A program made the translations under genes and the position numbers. 64,000 nucleotides of DNA from assembly GCF_031583575.1 (NCBI RefSeq), contig NZ_CP134146.1, forward strand, positions 434,001-498,000, read 5' to 3'. Origin of the DNA: Thalassotalea nanhaiensis (lineage in GTDB: Bacteria > Pseudomonadota > Gammaproteobacteria > Enterobacterales > Alteromonadaceae). The notes under the pieces are model-generated. The model saw only the letters and a list, made by a program, of their open reading frames with translations. It searched no databases and had not been told where the DNA came from. How positions within the stretch are numbered: position 1 is the first letter of the stretch; every line of letters begins with the position of its first letter. Of this stretch, positions 9,727 to 17,810 are shown one piece after another.

Positions 9727-10542
9727 CTAGTTTTTCTGACATTTAGAACAAAAAACACTGGCTCGCCCGGATTGACGAATTTCTTCCAGCGTTGTTGCAC
9801 AAACAACGCACTTTTCACCGCCACGGCCATACACCTGTAATGATTGTGCAAAATAACCCGGTCGACCATCGGCCTGGGTGAAGTCCTTTAACGTAGTGCC
9901 GCCTTGATTAATCGCTTTTGCCAACACTTGTTTTATTATCTCAGTAAGGTTGTCATAACGCTTTTGGCTAATTTTACCAGCGGGCGCTGTGGGTAAAATA
10001 CCTGCTTGAAACAATGCTTCATTGGCATATATGTTCCCTACACCAACAACCACATGATTGTTCATAATAAATGTTTTAATTGGTACTGTCTTTTTGCGAG
10101 ATTTTTTAAATAAATAGCCTTTATCAAAATCAGCAAGTAATGGCTCAGGGCCAAGCTTCGCTAAAAGAGGGTGCTCATAAACATCTTCAGTTAACCAAAG
10201 CACTGCGCCAAATCGTCTAGGATCATTAAGGCGTAATGCAACGCCTGAAGCTAGTACTAAATCAAAGTGATCGTGTTTAGCTACTACGGTATCTTTTGGA
10301 ATAACTCTAATTGTGCCCGACATTCCTAGATGCAGAACTAAGGTGCCTTTAGCCGTTTTTAATAATAGATATTTTGCCCGTCGAGTAACCTCGATAATTT
10401 TTTCACCGCACATTTCCTTAATCGTTGGCGTAATTGGCCAGCGCATTTTTGCATTGCGCACCACAACATCGGCAACGGTTTGGTTTAAAACGTGAGGGCT
10501 AATGCCTTGTCGGCACACCTCGACTTCTGGTAATTCAGGCAT
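9727..10542 (-). CDS. mutM: Formamidopyrimidine-DNA glycosylase
   Basis: This 271-aa enzyme removes 8-oxoguanine and other oxidised purines and nicks the abasic site. After Met removal, the N-terminal [12 protein letters not shown] gives the catalytic Pro and Glu. The helix-two-turn-helix region has [14 protein letters not shown], and the C-terminal zinc finger has four cysteines (CVVC ... CSKC). All catalytic parts are present. Confidence 0.97.
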   Translation of the reverse strand: MPELPEVEVCRQGISPHVLNQTVADVVVRNAKMRWPITPTIKEMCGEKIIEVTRRAKYLLLKTAKGTLVLHLGMSGTIRVIPKDTVVAKHDHFDLVLASGVALRLNDPRRFGAVLWLTEDVYEHPLLAKLGPEPLLADFDKGYLFKKSRKKTVPIKTFIMNNHVVVGVGNIYANEALFQAGILPTAPAGKISQKRYDNLTEIIKQVLAKAINQGGTTLKDFTQADGRPGYFAQSLQVYGRGGEKCVVCATTLEEIRQSGRASVFCSKCQKN

Positions 10543-10688
10543 GTAAGTAATCGATTAATTAGTGTTAAATTGAAATATTTAAGCTTTTAATATTTATAAA
10601 GCCTCAAGGTTAGACTACATATTGTTACCCAATGTATGATTGATATCAACTAGACTAGAATTTGTGTCCATTAGGGTTAGGTGATGAA

Positions 10689-11210
10689 ATGAAATTTGTA
10701 AATTGTTGCTATGAAATACATGCAGCTGAAATTCTTGAAATATTGAATCAGGCGATTGTTTCATCTACTGCCCTATATGATTATAAACCTAGAACCATAG
10801 ACTCTATGGAAAGTTGGTTTAAAGCAAAAACTATAAATGATTATCCCGTAATTGCTGTTGTAGATGATAACGAACAAATTATGGGGTTTGCTACCTATAG
10901 TACATTTCGAGCTTGGCCAGCCTTTAAATATTCAGTTGAACATTCGGTGTATATTCACCAAGATCATCAAGGTAAAGGGCTTGGTAAAGTACTACTGGAA
11001 AAAGTTATAGAAATTGCTAAAAAACAACAATACCACACCATTATTGGCGGCATAGATATTAGTAATGCTGGCAGCATAGCATTACATGAAAAGCTTGGAT
11101 TTGTGCATGCAGGTACAATTAAAGAAGCCGGTTATAAATTTGGCCGTTGGCTTGATTTAGGCTTTTATCAATTAATACTAAACACCCCCGAGAATCCGGT
11201 TGATGGATGA
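10689..11210 (+). CDS. GNAT family N-acetyltransferase (phosphinothricin acetyltransferase-like)
   Basis: From the ATG at 10689 the protein is 173 aa, with a TAGGTG ribosome site just upstream; a TTG at 10662 would extend it without one. The acetyl-CoA loop is HQGKGLGKVLLEKVIEIA, and the GGIDISNAGSIALHEKLGF block is typical of the Pat/YncA branch. These enzymes acetylate amino acids such as methionine sulfoximine or phosphinothricin-like compounds. The specific substrate is unknown. It stands alone between mutM and the sigma-factor unit. Confidence 0.85.
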   Translation: MKFVNCCYEIHAAEILEILNQAIVSSTALYDYKPRTIDSMESWFKAKTINDYPVIAVVDDNEQIMGFATYSTFRAWPAFKYSVEHSVYIHQDHQGKGLGKVLLEKVIEIAKKQQYHTIIGGIDISNAGSIALHEKLGFVHAGTIKEAGYKFGRWLDLGFYQLILNTPENPVDG

Positions 11211-11276
11211 TGAATTACTGAAAGTGTTTACTATAACTTTGCGTGCTGGCTACTGAATTATTTCAACAATCCATTC

Positions 11277-11996
11277 TTAATTACATTGGCTTTCATTATC
11301 GTTTTCAAGCATTGCTATTACGCCCGTTGGGTTTGAATAGACATCAAAAAAACTACCTTCACGGGTTTCGTCTAACAATGGGTCTGCTAACAAGCTTTCT
11401 TCGATAAGATCCATTGCCAGTAGTTGCATATTCTCACCGCAAAACTCAATAAACCACATGTCCTTTTGTTTTATCAATTTTCCTTTACTCACCGAATTGG
11501 CATATAAACTACGTTGCTGCTTGTTTAACTTGTTATGGTTGCTTGCTAAAAATAACTCAATTTGTTGATTAAATTGATGCAACTTTTGTTGCTCATTATC
11601 TGCAGTGACCATGTAAAAAACGACTTCAGGTTTTGACGATATCTGCCTTTCAGGTAAAGCACTTTGCACCTGTGTTTTTTCTTCTGAGTGATAAATTTCA
11701 ATCTCATGTGAAACTATGGTCGATGGCGTATTTATTTTAGATACCTGCTCTTGCAGTAATGCAAATAAAGGGATAATTGCGATGGCTGAAATTACCATTA
11801 AAGCAGCGGTTTTAAAAAAATTGAAACGATTATATTTCTCGCGTAGGCTAAGTTGGTTATCAGTTTCTCTATGCAATATATCGCTCAGTTTAGTATTTAA
11901 CTGTTCTGAAGGCTTATGTTCAACTTTTCGTTTTTGATATAAATTTGCCAATTTCTCATCAAACGTTGAGTTGTTATCAATGTTATTATTTGACAT
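11277..11996 (-). CDS. Probable membrane anti-sigma factor
   Basis: The 239-aa protein has a charged cytoplasmic N-terminus of about 70 residues, one membrane segment (around FKTAALMVISAIAIIPLFAL) and a C-terminal periplasmic part with no recognisable enzyme motif. No zinc-binding HxxxCxxC anti-sigma motif is visible. The call rests on context: its start overlaps the end of the ECF sigma gene by 11 bases, the standard arrangement for a sigma/anti-sigma pair. Confidence 0.6.
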   Translation of the reverse strand: MSNNNIDNNSTFDEKLANLYQKRKVEHKPSEQLNTKLSDILHRETDNQLSLREKYNRFNFFKTAALMVISAIAIIPLFALLQEQVSKINTPSTIVSHEIEIYHSEEKTQVQSALPERQISSKPEVVFYMVTADNEQQKLHQFNQQIELFLASNHNKLNKQQRSLYANSVSKGKLIKQKDMWFIEFCGENMQLLAMDLIEESLLADPLLDETREGSFFDVYSNPTGVIAMLENDNESQCN

Positions 11997-12543
11997 CTAA
12001 CAACTCCATATGTCGTTTAAAGTGGGCTCTTGCATAACGCAGTCTCGATTTAATTGTTTCAGTTTTATCATTACAAATAGAAGAAATGTCCTCTAAAGAG
12101 AAACCTTCTTGTTGCAAAATAAATGCTTCTTTTTGGCTAAATGGCAACTGTTCTAATAAGTAATTAAAGATTTGTTCTACCTTCTCGTTAGCCAACAACT
12201 CTTCATAATTCACTTCAATGACTTGTATATCGTCATTATTATCGTCAAATTTCCAGCGTTGTTGACGCCTTAACTCATCAATCAAGCAATTTCTGGCGAT
12301 ACTGAATAACCAACTTTTTACGCTAGTTTGTATGCGATAAGAATGGCGTTTCTCAATAACTTTTAGCCAAACGGTTTGCACAATATCTTCGGCTAAATAT
12401 TTGTCAGACTGACTTAATAAATAGTGATAAAGGTCATCATTGAACTGCTCAATCAAGCGAGTTAAATACTTGCTGTCATAGCACTCAGTAAGCTTTAACA
12501 TTACCTGCTCATTGGTTAACGTTGTATTGAGCCCGCCTTTCAT
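11986..12543 (-). CDS. ECF-type RNA polymerase sigma factor
   Basis: Region 2 reads YLAEDIVQTVWLKVIEKRHSY with SVKSWLFSIARNCLIDELRR, and region 4 reads LPFSQKEAFILQQEGFSLEDI followed by KSRLRYARAHFKRHM. The start is uncertain. The frame is open to a TTG at 12648, but ECF proteins are about 180-190 aa and the ATG at 12543 gives 185; no start has a strong ribosome site. It is transcribed after the TonB-family gene and overlaps the anti-sigma candidate. Confidence 0.88.
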   Translation of the reverse strand: MKGGLNTTLTNEQVMLKLTECYDSKYLTRLIEQFNDDLYHYLLSQSDKYLAEDIVQTVWLKVIEKRHSYRIQTSVKSWLFSIARNCLIDELRRQQRWKFDDNNDDIQVIEVNYEELLANEKVEQIFNYLLEQLPFSQKEAFILQQEGFSLEDISSICNDKTETIKSRLRYARAHFKRHMELLDVK

Positions 12544-12660
12544 AATTGATGGTAATTTTACCAATGAAGTTCCTTTATTTTTATATTTTTTAAAAGCGAT
12601 TATATGAACTGTTTTTAATACCATATTATCGCTATGCAGATTTACCAACTATTTTTTTAT

Positions 12661-13272
12661 TTAACTGTCTTCTTGCTCTATTTTAAAATCAAGTTGTACT
12701 GTTAAATTGTGCTGCTCTATCGGTTTGCCAGATACCATTCTCGCTTTATATTTCCATTTCTTAAGCGCTTGAATTGCGGCTTTATTAAATATTCTTTTAG
12801 GTTCAGATGCTAAAACTTTAATATTTTTTACGCGACCAACTTCATCAATACTAAAAGCAAGTTGTACCCAACCTTGCTTACCATCTCTCATAGCAGGTAT
12901 TGGATATTTAGGGGCTACCCTCACAATAGGTCTTGCTTCATTATCTCTATGACCTGCCACATCAAAGTCATCGATAGTTTGTTTTGCAATGTTAATACCT
13001 GGAACTTCTACTTTTATCACCGAATCATTATTGTCTGCAGGATCCATTTTTGTGTTTTCAAGCTTCACTATTTTAGGTTGTGGTGGTGGGGGTAATATGT
13101 TTGTCTTAACTTGCACCTTACTATCCTTTTTCGGTTGCACAAATTCAACAATTTGCGTCTCAAACGGAACAGTTTCAGGTGTGCTTTTGTTAGTAACTAA
13201 TGACGCCATAAAGGCAAACAGGCCAAAACAAACAGCCATAGACACTAATGTTATATTGATTACTTTTATCAT
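12661..13272 (-). CDS. TonB family energy-transducing protein
   Basis: The 203-aa protein has an N-terminal membrane anchor (about residues 7-26), a short proline-rich linker (LPPPPQPK) and a C-terminal TonB domain with PKYPIPAMRDGKQGWVQLAF and the ending ALKKWKYKARMVSG. It should span the periplasm and energise an outer-membrane receptor. No exbB, exbD or receptor gene is near. The start has a good AGGA ribosome site. It leads a unit with an ECF sigma factor. Confidence 0.88.
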   Translation of the reverse strand: MIKVINITLVSMAVCFGLFAFMASLVTNKSTPETVPFETQIVEFVQPKKDSKVQVKTNILPPPPQPKIVKLENTKMDPADNNDSVIKVEVPGINIAKQTIDDFDVAGHRDNEARPIVRVAPKYPIPAMRDGKQGWVQLAFSIDEVGRVKNIKVLASEPKRIFNKAAIQALKKWKYKARMVSGKPIEQHNLTVQLDFKIEQEDS

Positions 13273-13545
13273 AATATTTCCTACTTTAATGGTTTAAAAA
13301 AGTAGTGATCACCACCAGCAAATAACAAATCCGTTGTTATTATCACTGCCTTAGTAATAAAACGATTCAGTAAAGGAAAAGGGGTTAAAATAAAATAAAT
13401 AATTTTAGCCGGGAATTTTGCATAGGCTAATTGATTGAAAATTCAATGATTATGGTGTTATTGTCTAAGGACAAATATTTAGGCTAAGTAGTCTGAAAGG
13501 GCGATAAGCGGAAATAGATAAAAACTAGTTGGGTTAAAGGATTAA

Positions 13546-14034
13546 ATGAAACTATTACCAATGATGCTAATAATTATTAGCACACTGACAGGGTGTGTTG
13601 GGCTAAGTTATACTTCGTTTAAAGCTAACACATCTACTATACAAGCACCCATTGTGTCATCAAATAAAGGCTATTTACTTGAGAGTGGTAAAAGTCTGAA
13701 TCCTTCTGAGTTAATAAAAAAGTGGGGAGAGCCAAACACCAAAGTTGTGAAAGGCATGTCAGAAGAATGGACATATCATTTCAAAGAATTGGATAAAGGA
13801 TTTTTTGCTTTGTTTGTTGTTATACCGATTCCTGTGTTTCTGGACGATGGATTTGAGAAAATTACTTTTTTGATAGAAGGTGATGAAATAACTAAAGCCG
13901 AAGCTCGATATCAATATGAGAGCGGTGTTGGCTGTATGGCTGTTTTTCTTGTGCACGGTCTAGTCAACAGTGTATGTAATGGTGACAGGTTATTTTTAAA
14001 AAATGATATCCCTTTGGTTTTCATAAATGAGTAA
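13546..14034 (+). CDS. Lipoprotein of unknown function, first gene of a small-membrane-protein array
   Basis: The 162-aa product begins MKLLPMMLIIISTLTGCVG, a signal peptide with lipobox LTGC. The part around LNPSELIKKWGEPN resembles the opening of small SmpA/OmlA-like lipoproteins, where a helix precedes a GxP turn, but similarity is too weak for a call. A hydrophobic stretch, FFALFVVIPIPVFL, lies in mid-protein. The next gene starts 8 bases before its stop. Confidence 0.7.
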   Translation: MKLLPMMLIIISTLTGCVGLSYTSFKANTSTIQAPIVSSNKGYLLESGKSLNPSELIKKWGEPNTKVVKGMSEEWTYHFKELDKGFFALFVVIPIPVFLDDGFEKITFLIEGDEITKAEARYQYESGVGCMAVFLVHGLVNSVCNGDRLFLKNDIPLVFINE

Positions 14035-14287
14035 AGCTGGTCAAGAACACTTTGAGCAGTATAAAAATCGTGGAAAGCTATGGGCTGTATTGATTATTCT
14101 CCTTCCTTTTTCTATTGTCGGTCTCTTTATTTTATATTTATGTTCACTAGCATTCATCTCAATAATAGAACACGGTAATTTAGTGCATGGTTCTGAAGTA
14201 TTATTAATGCCCCCCTTAGCTTTAGGTTTATTGATATTTCAATATTTACTATTGAAAAGAATCTTAAAAAGGTTAAGGTCTGTTTAG
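14027..14287 (+). CDS. Small membrane protein, unknown
   Basis: The 86-aa protein has a polar N-terminus and two membrane segments (about residues 18-46 and 58-76), ending in a basic tail. The start overlaps the lipoprotein gene, suggesting coupling. Its stop lies inside the first copy of the array motif. I recognise no family. Confidence 0.55.
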   Translation: MSKAGQEHFEQYKNRGKLWAVLIILLPFSIVGLFILYLCSLAFISIIEHGNLVHGSEVLLMPPLALGLLIFQYLLLKRILKRLRSV

Positions 14288-14301
14288 AGCGAACAAGAGA
14301 C
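14277..14301 (+). repeat. Array spacer motif, copy A
   Basis: GGTCTGTTTAGAGCGAACA followed by AGAGAC spans the stop of the preceding small gene. It aligns with copies B and C around GAGCGA and the terminal GAC. Confidence 0.45.
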
Positions 14302-14319
14302 AGTCAAGGAAAGATAAAA

Positions 14320-14538
14320 TTGAGCAAAATATTATTAATTTTAAGCTTGGTACTAATGGCGTACGGTATCGTAATGTATGTGGTAGATTTCCTTCCTGTT
14401 GATATGTTTCAAAGCTCGAACGAAAACGAATATATAAAATCAGTTAGTGGCGACTCAATATCGTGGTCAGCATACAGGTTGCACGCATTGGTTGTTGGAT
14501 TGTTACTTGTGGTTGTAAGTAAGTTCACCACGGACTGA
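14320..14538 (+). CDS. Small membrane protein, unknown
   Basis: The 72-aa protein has two membrane segments (about 3-23 and 52-68) separated by an acidic, Ser/Asn-rich loop. The start would be TTG with an AAGGAAAG site 10 bp upstream. Its TGA stop lies within motif copy B. No family is recognised, but spacing and coding potential within the array support it as a real gene. Confidence 0.5.
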   Translation: MSKILLILSLVLMAYGIVMYVVDFLPVDMFQSSNENEYIKSVSGDSISWSAYRLHALVVGLLLVVVSKFTTD

Positions 14539-14557
14539 AATGAGCGAGCAACGGACG
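14532..14557 (+). repeat. Array spacer motif, copy B
   Basis: GGACTGAAATGAGCGAGCAA followed by CGGACG differs from copy C at about five positions. It starts at the end of the preceding gene and leads to the next start 18 bp later. Confidence 0.55.
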
Positions 14558-14574
14558 TAGATAAAAGACTAAAT

Positions 14575-14874
14575 ATGGAATATTTATGTGCTAACCCAAT
14601 GGAGACTATTTACTTTTCATTAGGTGTTGGATTTATTTTGATACTCATCTTTTTAAGAGTAGAAAAGGCTATAATACCAATTGCAAAACAACATCAAATG
14701 ACACGGTTTGAACTCTTCATTATGTTCTCAACTTGGCAACTTAGAAAGTTTGATGTTATAGAAGCTAATATTTCTGAATTTAAAAAGTATTTTTTATTTA
14801 AAGCTCTGTGTTTGGTAGGAATCCCTTTTTTTATTAATTCAGGGTTTCTTGTCATTACTGCTTGTTATCAATGA
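14575..14874 (+). CDS. Small membrane protein, unknown
   Basis: The 99-aa protein has an N-terminal membrane segment (about residues 12-27), a charged middle and a C-terminal hydrophobic stretch (about 75-95). The ATG follows motif copy B; no strong ribosome site is visible. No family is recognised. Confidence 0.5.
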   Translation: MEYLCANPMETIYFSLGVGFILILIFLRVEKAIIPIAKQHQMTRFELFIMFSTWQLRKFDVIEANISEFKKYFLFKALCLVGIPFFINSGFLVITACYQ

Positions 14875-14880
14875 GCCCAC

Positions 14881-14906
14881 GGGCTGTAATGAGCGAACAG
14901 CGGACG
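14881..14906 (+). repeat. Array spacer motif, copy C
   Basis: GGGCTGTAATGAGCGAACAG followed by CGGACG contains a 5-bp stem, GCTGT/ACAGC, with a 9-nt loop. It follows the stop of the preceding gene by six bases. Confidence 0.55.
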
Positions 14907-14927
14907 CAATTATACTTAGGAAAATTA

Positions 14928-15365
14928 ATGTTCGATAAAGTTATAGATACCTTCATTGCGTCAATTATGACTGTATTTTTTGTTTTAGTTTTTGTGACAA
15001 TTAGCTATTTAATATTTGGGTTAACAGACTCACCAAGAGAAAGTGATCTTCGAGATCCTGCAATTTTATTTGGCGTAATAGCTGCCATCATTTCTGGCTT
15101 CGTAGTTATTGTATGGGCAATTCCGATTCATGCTATTTTAAGTCGACATAATAAAAATCATGTCGGTTGGTACATTGCCTTAGCGATGATTCCTAGTTTC
15201 GGACTAGCGGCAATATTTACCAGTTCGTCACATCCGTTGTTGGGTGTTACTGAAGCGCTATTTCATGCTGTATTTATTGGTGTCCCAGCCTCCATTGTAT
15301 TTTGGTACTTTGCAGCATATGACAATGTCATAGCTGATGATCGCTCAGAGCGGTCGGCCACATAA
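14928..15365 (+). CDS. Multi-spanning membrane protein, unknown
   Basis: From the ATG at 14928 (TTAGGAAA ribosome site) the product is 145 aa with about four membrane segments. The frame is open back to 14862, but that would translate motif copy C. The C-terminus is polar and charged. No family is recognised. Confidence 0.6.
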   Translation: MFDKVIDTFIASIMTVFFVLVFVTISYLIFGLTDSPRESDLRDPAILFGVIAAIISGFVVIVWAIPIHAILSRHNKNHVGWYIALAMIPSFGLAAIFTSSSHPLLGVTEALFHAVFIGVPASIVFWYFAAYDNVIADDRSERSAT

Positions 15366-15386
15366 AGCCATAAGGACGATAAGATA

Positions 15387-15746
15387 ATGAAGTTGATGAA
15401 TCGGCTTAGAATAATAATGGCTTTGTGGGGATTTACATGTCTGGTTTTTGTTGGTCTAGGCCATCTTGGCGGCATCATAACAAAAATGTCTACCCCTATG
15501 GCTTTTTCAGCTATCGAGAGTAGTTACATCAAACTTGATTCGTTATCTGAAGAACAACTGAAAGATTATGACTTTCTTAAGTCAAGGATTCTATTAAATG
15601 GCCAAGGGCAAAAGAATTCTTCAGCGAAAGCGAGAAAATACTTAACTCGCGTAGGATTGGGGAATGCTATTATTTTTTTTGTTTTAGCCATATTTCTTCC
15701 TAGCATAAAAAAGCGGCTAACTGAGCCTAAACCTGGGTCATATTAA
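15387..15746 (+). CDS. Small membrane protein, unknown
   Basis: The 119-aa protein has a membrane segment near each end (about residues 9-31 and 92-108) and a soluble middle of about 55 residues rich in Ser, Lys and Leu. It is the last gene of the array; dispersed repeats follow. No family is recognised. Confidence 0.55.
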   Translation: MKLMNRLRIIMALWGFTCLVFVGLGHLGGIITKMSTPMAFSAIESSYIKLDSLSEEQLKDYDFLKSRILLNGQGQKNSSAKARKYLTRVGLGNAIIFFVLAIFLPSIKKRLTEPKPGSY

Positions 15747-15786
15747 ACGCTGCTTCTCAGCATGATTGTTATTCAGTATACTAATT

Positions 15787-15816
15787 CTGAATGACCGCTA
15801 TTGGCACTTAGCGGAC
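15787..15816 (+). repeat. Hairpin-forming relative of the array motif
   Basis: CTGAATGACCGCTATTGGCA leads into CTTAGCGGAC. The arms CCGCT (15795-15799) and AGCGG (15810-15814) pair exactly. The ends match copies B and C of the array motif, with a longer loop. It resembles REP-like hairpins of gammaproteobacteria, from memory only. Confidence 0.5.
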
Positions 15817-15827
15817 CCTCAGTATCA

Positions 15828-15872
15828 CTGAAGGAGGTTCCTCATCTCGTTCCACTCGTGGGGGATGACGGA
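15828..15872. repeat. Dispersed intergenic repeat (GTCATCCCC type)
   Basis: The reverse strand reads CCGTCATCCCCCACGAGTGG and continues to a GGAACCTCC end. This pattern is a common dispersed repeat between genes in marine gammaproteobacteria, recalled and not searched. It fills the gap after the small-gene array. Confidence 0.45.
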
Positions 15873-15928
15873 GTATTTTTTCTACTTCCGCAATTGGCGC
15901 AATATAGTTTTTCTATTTCCTCTTCTTT

Positions 15929-16381
15929 TTAAGCTCTTTCGTCTTTAGGTGAATCCATAACTACATGAGTTGAAATGGTTGTGACTTGTGGTAGGGTACC
16001 AAGTACGTCGGTATGAAAGGTTTTATAGGTTTTAAGGTTTTCAGTTTCTACTCGCAAGATGTATTCGAATGTACCTGTGACGTTATGACACTCCCGTACT
16101 TCATCAGCTTTAATAATGGCTTGTTCAAAGGCTTCTTGTGAGCCTTTGGTATGCTCACCTAAACCAACCGTAACATAGGCGATGAAACCATTGCCGAGCA
16201 GTTCATTATCAAACACTGCACGATAACCTTTAATTACCCCTGTGCGCTCTAATTCTTGCACACGACGTAAGCACGCTGAAGGAGATAGACCAACTTTGTC
16301 GGCTAATTCTAAATTAGAAATTCGACCATCTATTCTTAATGCTTGCAATATCTGTTCGTTATATCTGTCTTTTTTCATCAT
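15929..16381 (-). CDS. Lrp/AsnC family transcriptional regulator
   Basis: The 150-aa protein has an N-terminal helix-turn-helix (ISNLELADKVGLSPSACLRR) and a RAM domain with CHNVTGTFEYILRVE. It is divergent from a LysE-type exporter, the classic layout for a regulator that senses an amino acid and switches on its export. The spacer contains the short palindrome TTTCAT-A-ATGAAA (16426-16438), a possible operator half. Confidence 0.9.
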   Translation of the reverse strand: MMKKDRYNEQILQALRIDGRISNLELADKVGLSPSACLRRVQELERTGVIKGYRAVFDNELLGNGFIAYVTVGLGEHTKGSQEAFEQAIIKADEVRECHNVTGTFEYILRVETENLKTYKTFHTDVLGTLPQVTTISTHVVMDSPKDERA

Positions 16382-16425
16382 TTATTGTGCACTTTGATGT
16401 TTGTATGTTGAAAATAGCACATTAA

Positions 16426-16438
16426 TTTCATAATGAAA
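16426..16438. promoter_or_regulatory. Palindrome in the regulator-exporter spacer
   Basis: TTTCAT and ATGAAA flank one central A, 44 bp before the exporter start. It is short, so the operator role is suggested only by its position between the divergent genes. Confidence 0.3.
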
Positions 16439-16481
16439 GGCGTATTATTGTTTTACAGTGAAAGATAAGGAAATTAGTGTG

Positions 16482-17075
16482 ATGAGCTACGATACAATCC
16501 CTGCTTTGGTAATGTTTGCCTTTGCATCTTCGGTGACCCCAGGACCAAATAATTTAATGTTAATGGCTTCTGGCGCGAATTTTGGTTTTAAGCGCACAAT
16601 ACCACACGCATTAGGAGTAGGAATTGGCTTTACGTTAATGGTGTTTTTAGTTGGTATTGGCATTATTCAAATTTTTGACCAATTTCCGCTGAGCTACGAC
16701 ATCTTAAAAGTTGCCAGTGTTGGTTACTTATTATATTTAGCGTATAAAATTGCAGGTTCTAGTTCGCCGGTAGATGATGAAAAAGTAAATTCTACACCAA
16801 TGACATTCATACAGGCCGCATTATTTCAGTGGGTTAACCCGAAAGCATGGACCATGGCACTTACTGCAATCAGTATATATGCGCCAACTCAAAGCCTACA
16901 AGCAGTGATATTAGTTTCGCTAATTTTTGGATTAATTAATTTACCGTCGGTGAGTAGTTGGGTAATGCTTGGTAAACAAATGCAAAGAATATTGACCAAC
17001 CATAGCCGCTTAAAAGCATTTAATATAACTATGGCCTCGTTATTGGTGTTATCGCTGTACCCTGTATTAATTTAG
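16482..17075 (+). CDS. LysE/RhtB family amino acid exporter
   Basis: From the ATG at 16482 the protein is 197 aa, near the family norm of 205, with about six membrane segments. The signature ASSVTPGPNNLMLMASGANFG lies near the N-terminus, and QWVNPKAWTMAL is a second typical block. The AAGGA site about 11 bp upstream supports this start over the GTG at 16458. It should export an amino acid or homoserine-like compound; the substrate is unknown. Confidence 0.88.
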   Translation: MSYDTIPALVMFAFASSVTPGPNNLMLMASGANFGFKRTIPHALGVGIGFTLMVFLVGIGIIQIFDQFPLSYDILKVASVGYLLYLAYKIAGSSSPVDDEKVNSTPMTFIQAALFQWVNPKAWTMALTAISIYAPTQSLQAVILVSLIFGLINLPSVSSWVMLGKQMQRILTNHSRLKAFNITMASLLVLSLYPVLI

Positions 17076-17093
17076 TCTTAATAAAATTTAAGC

Positions 17094-17126
17094 AAAAAAA
17101 AACCTAGCTAGTAGCTAGGTTTTTTA
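17094..17126. terminator. Bidirectional intrinsic terminator
   Basis: AACCTAGCT (17101-17109) and AGCTAGGTT (17113-17121) form a 9-bp stem with a 3-nt loop, an A-tract on one side and a T-tract on the other. It can end both the LysE-type gene and rpmB-rpmG. Confidence 0.85.
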
Positions 17127-17141
17127 TTAGAAGATTATCAA

Positions 17142-17297
17142 TTACTTGATTTTAGCTTCTTTGTAGATCACGTGCTTGCGAGCTTTCGGATCAAACTTTT
17201 TGATTTCCATCTTTTCTGGCATAGTCTTTTTATTCTTATCAGTAGTATAAAAATGACCAGTACCTGCAGATGAAACTAAACGGATTTTATCGCGCAT
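17142..17297 (-). CDS. rpmG: 50S ribosomal protein L33
   Basis: The reverse strand encodes 51 aa beginning [19 protein letters not shown] and ending YKEAKIK, the length and ends of L33. The CxxC zinc pairs are absent, so it is the zinc-independent form. It lies 11 bases after rpmB, the usual rpmB-rpmG pair. Confidence 0.95.
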   Translation of the reverse strand: MRDKIRLVSSAGTGHFYTTDKNKKTMPEKMEIKKFDPKARKHVIYKEAKIK

Positions 17298-17308
17298 GAT
17301 TCAGTTCC

Positions 17309-17545
17309 TTAGATCTTTTCGCCACGGGCACGGATATCTGCTAATACAGAATCAATACCATTCTTATCGATAATACGCATACCTTTCGGTGTTAAACGTA
17401 ATTTTACAAAACGGTTTTCACTTTCTACCCAAAAACGGTGAGTTTGTAGGTTTGGTAAAAAACGACGACGAGTAGAATTCAACGCGTGAGAACGGTTGTT
17501 ACCTACCATCGGTTTCTTGCCTGTTACTTGGCAAATCTTAGACAT
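17309..17545 (-). CDS. rpmB: 50S ribosomal protein L28
   Basis: The 78-aa product starts [20 protein letters not shown] at an ATG with a TTGGAG ribosome site. The frame is open 20 codons further up, but that start has no such site and exceeds the family length. It is the first gene of the rpmB-rpmG unit. Confidence 0.95.
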   Translation of the reverse strand: MSKICQVTGKKPMVGNNRSHALNSTRRRFLPNLQTHRFWVESENRFVKLRLTPKGMRIIDKNGIDSVLADIRARGEKI

Positions 17546-17699
17546 GTGAGTCACTCCAAAAAATATTTCAGCTCGAGCTTGTTTAAATCCCAAGGCCGTC
17601 GCCACGGGATCCTGAAAAAGGTCGCAAATTATATATACGTCTTTTCAAATGATCAAGCTTTATCGGCTACAAATTAAGCTGTTGTTTGTAATGGGCGCG

Positions 17700-17705
17700 A
17701 TTATA
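17700..17705 (-). promoter_or_regulatory. Probable -10 box of the rpmB-rpmG promoter
   Basis: A consensus TATAAT on the minus strand lies about 155 bp before rpmB and is followed by a GC-rich CGCGCCC discriminator. A TTTGGG 18 bp upstream is a poor -35. A GC-rich discriminator fits growth-rate control of a ribosomal unit. Confidence 0.5.
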
Positions 17706-17810
17706 CTGATTTTTCTGCGAGATCCCAAACTAAATTACGTTTTTATACAATTAATTTTCACTAATGGGTTAAAAAACATCCATTTTGACAATATTCAGCC
17801 AAAAACGTTG

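Noticed and set aside
14277..14906. Integron attC sites between the small genes
   Set aside because: The spacer motif lacks the paired RYYYAAC and GTTRRRY core sites, and no integrase is in the window.
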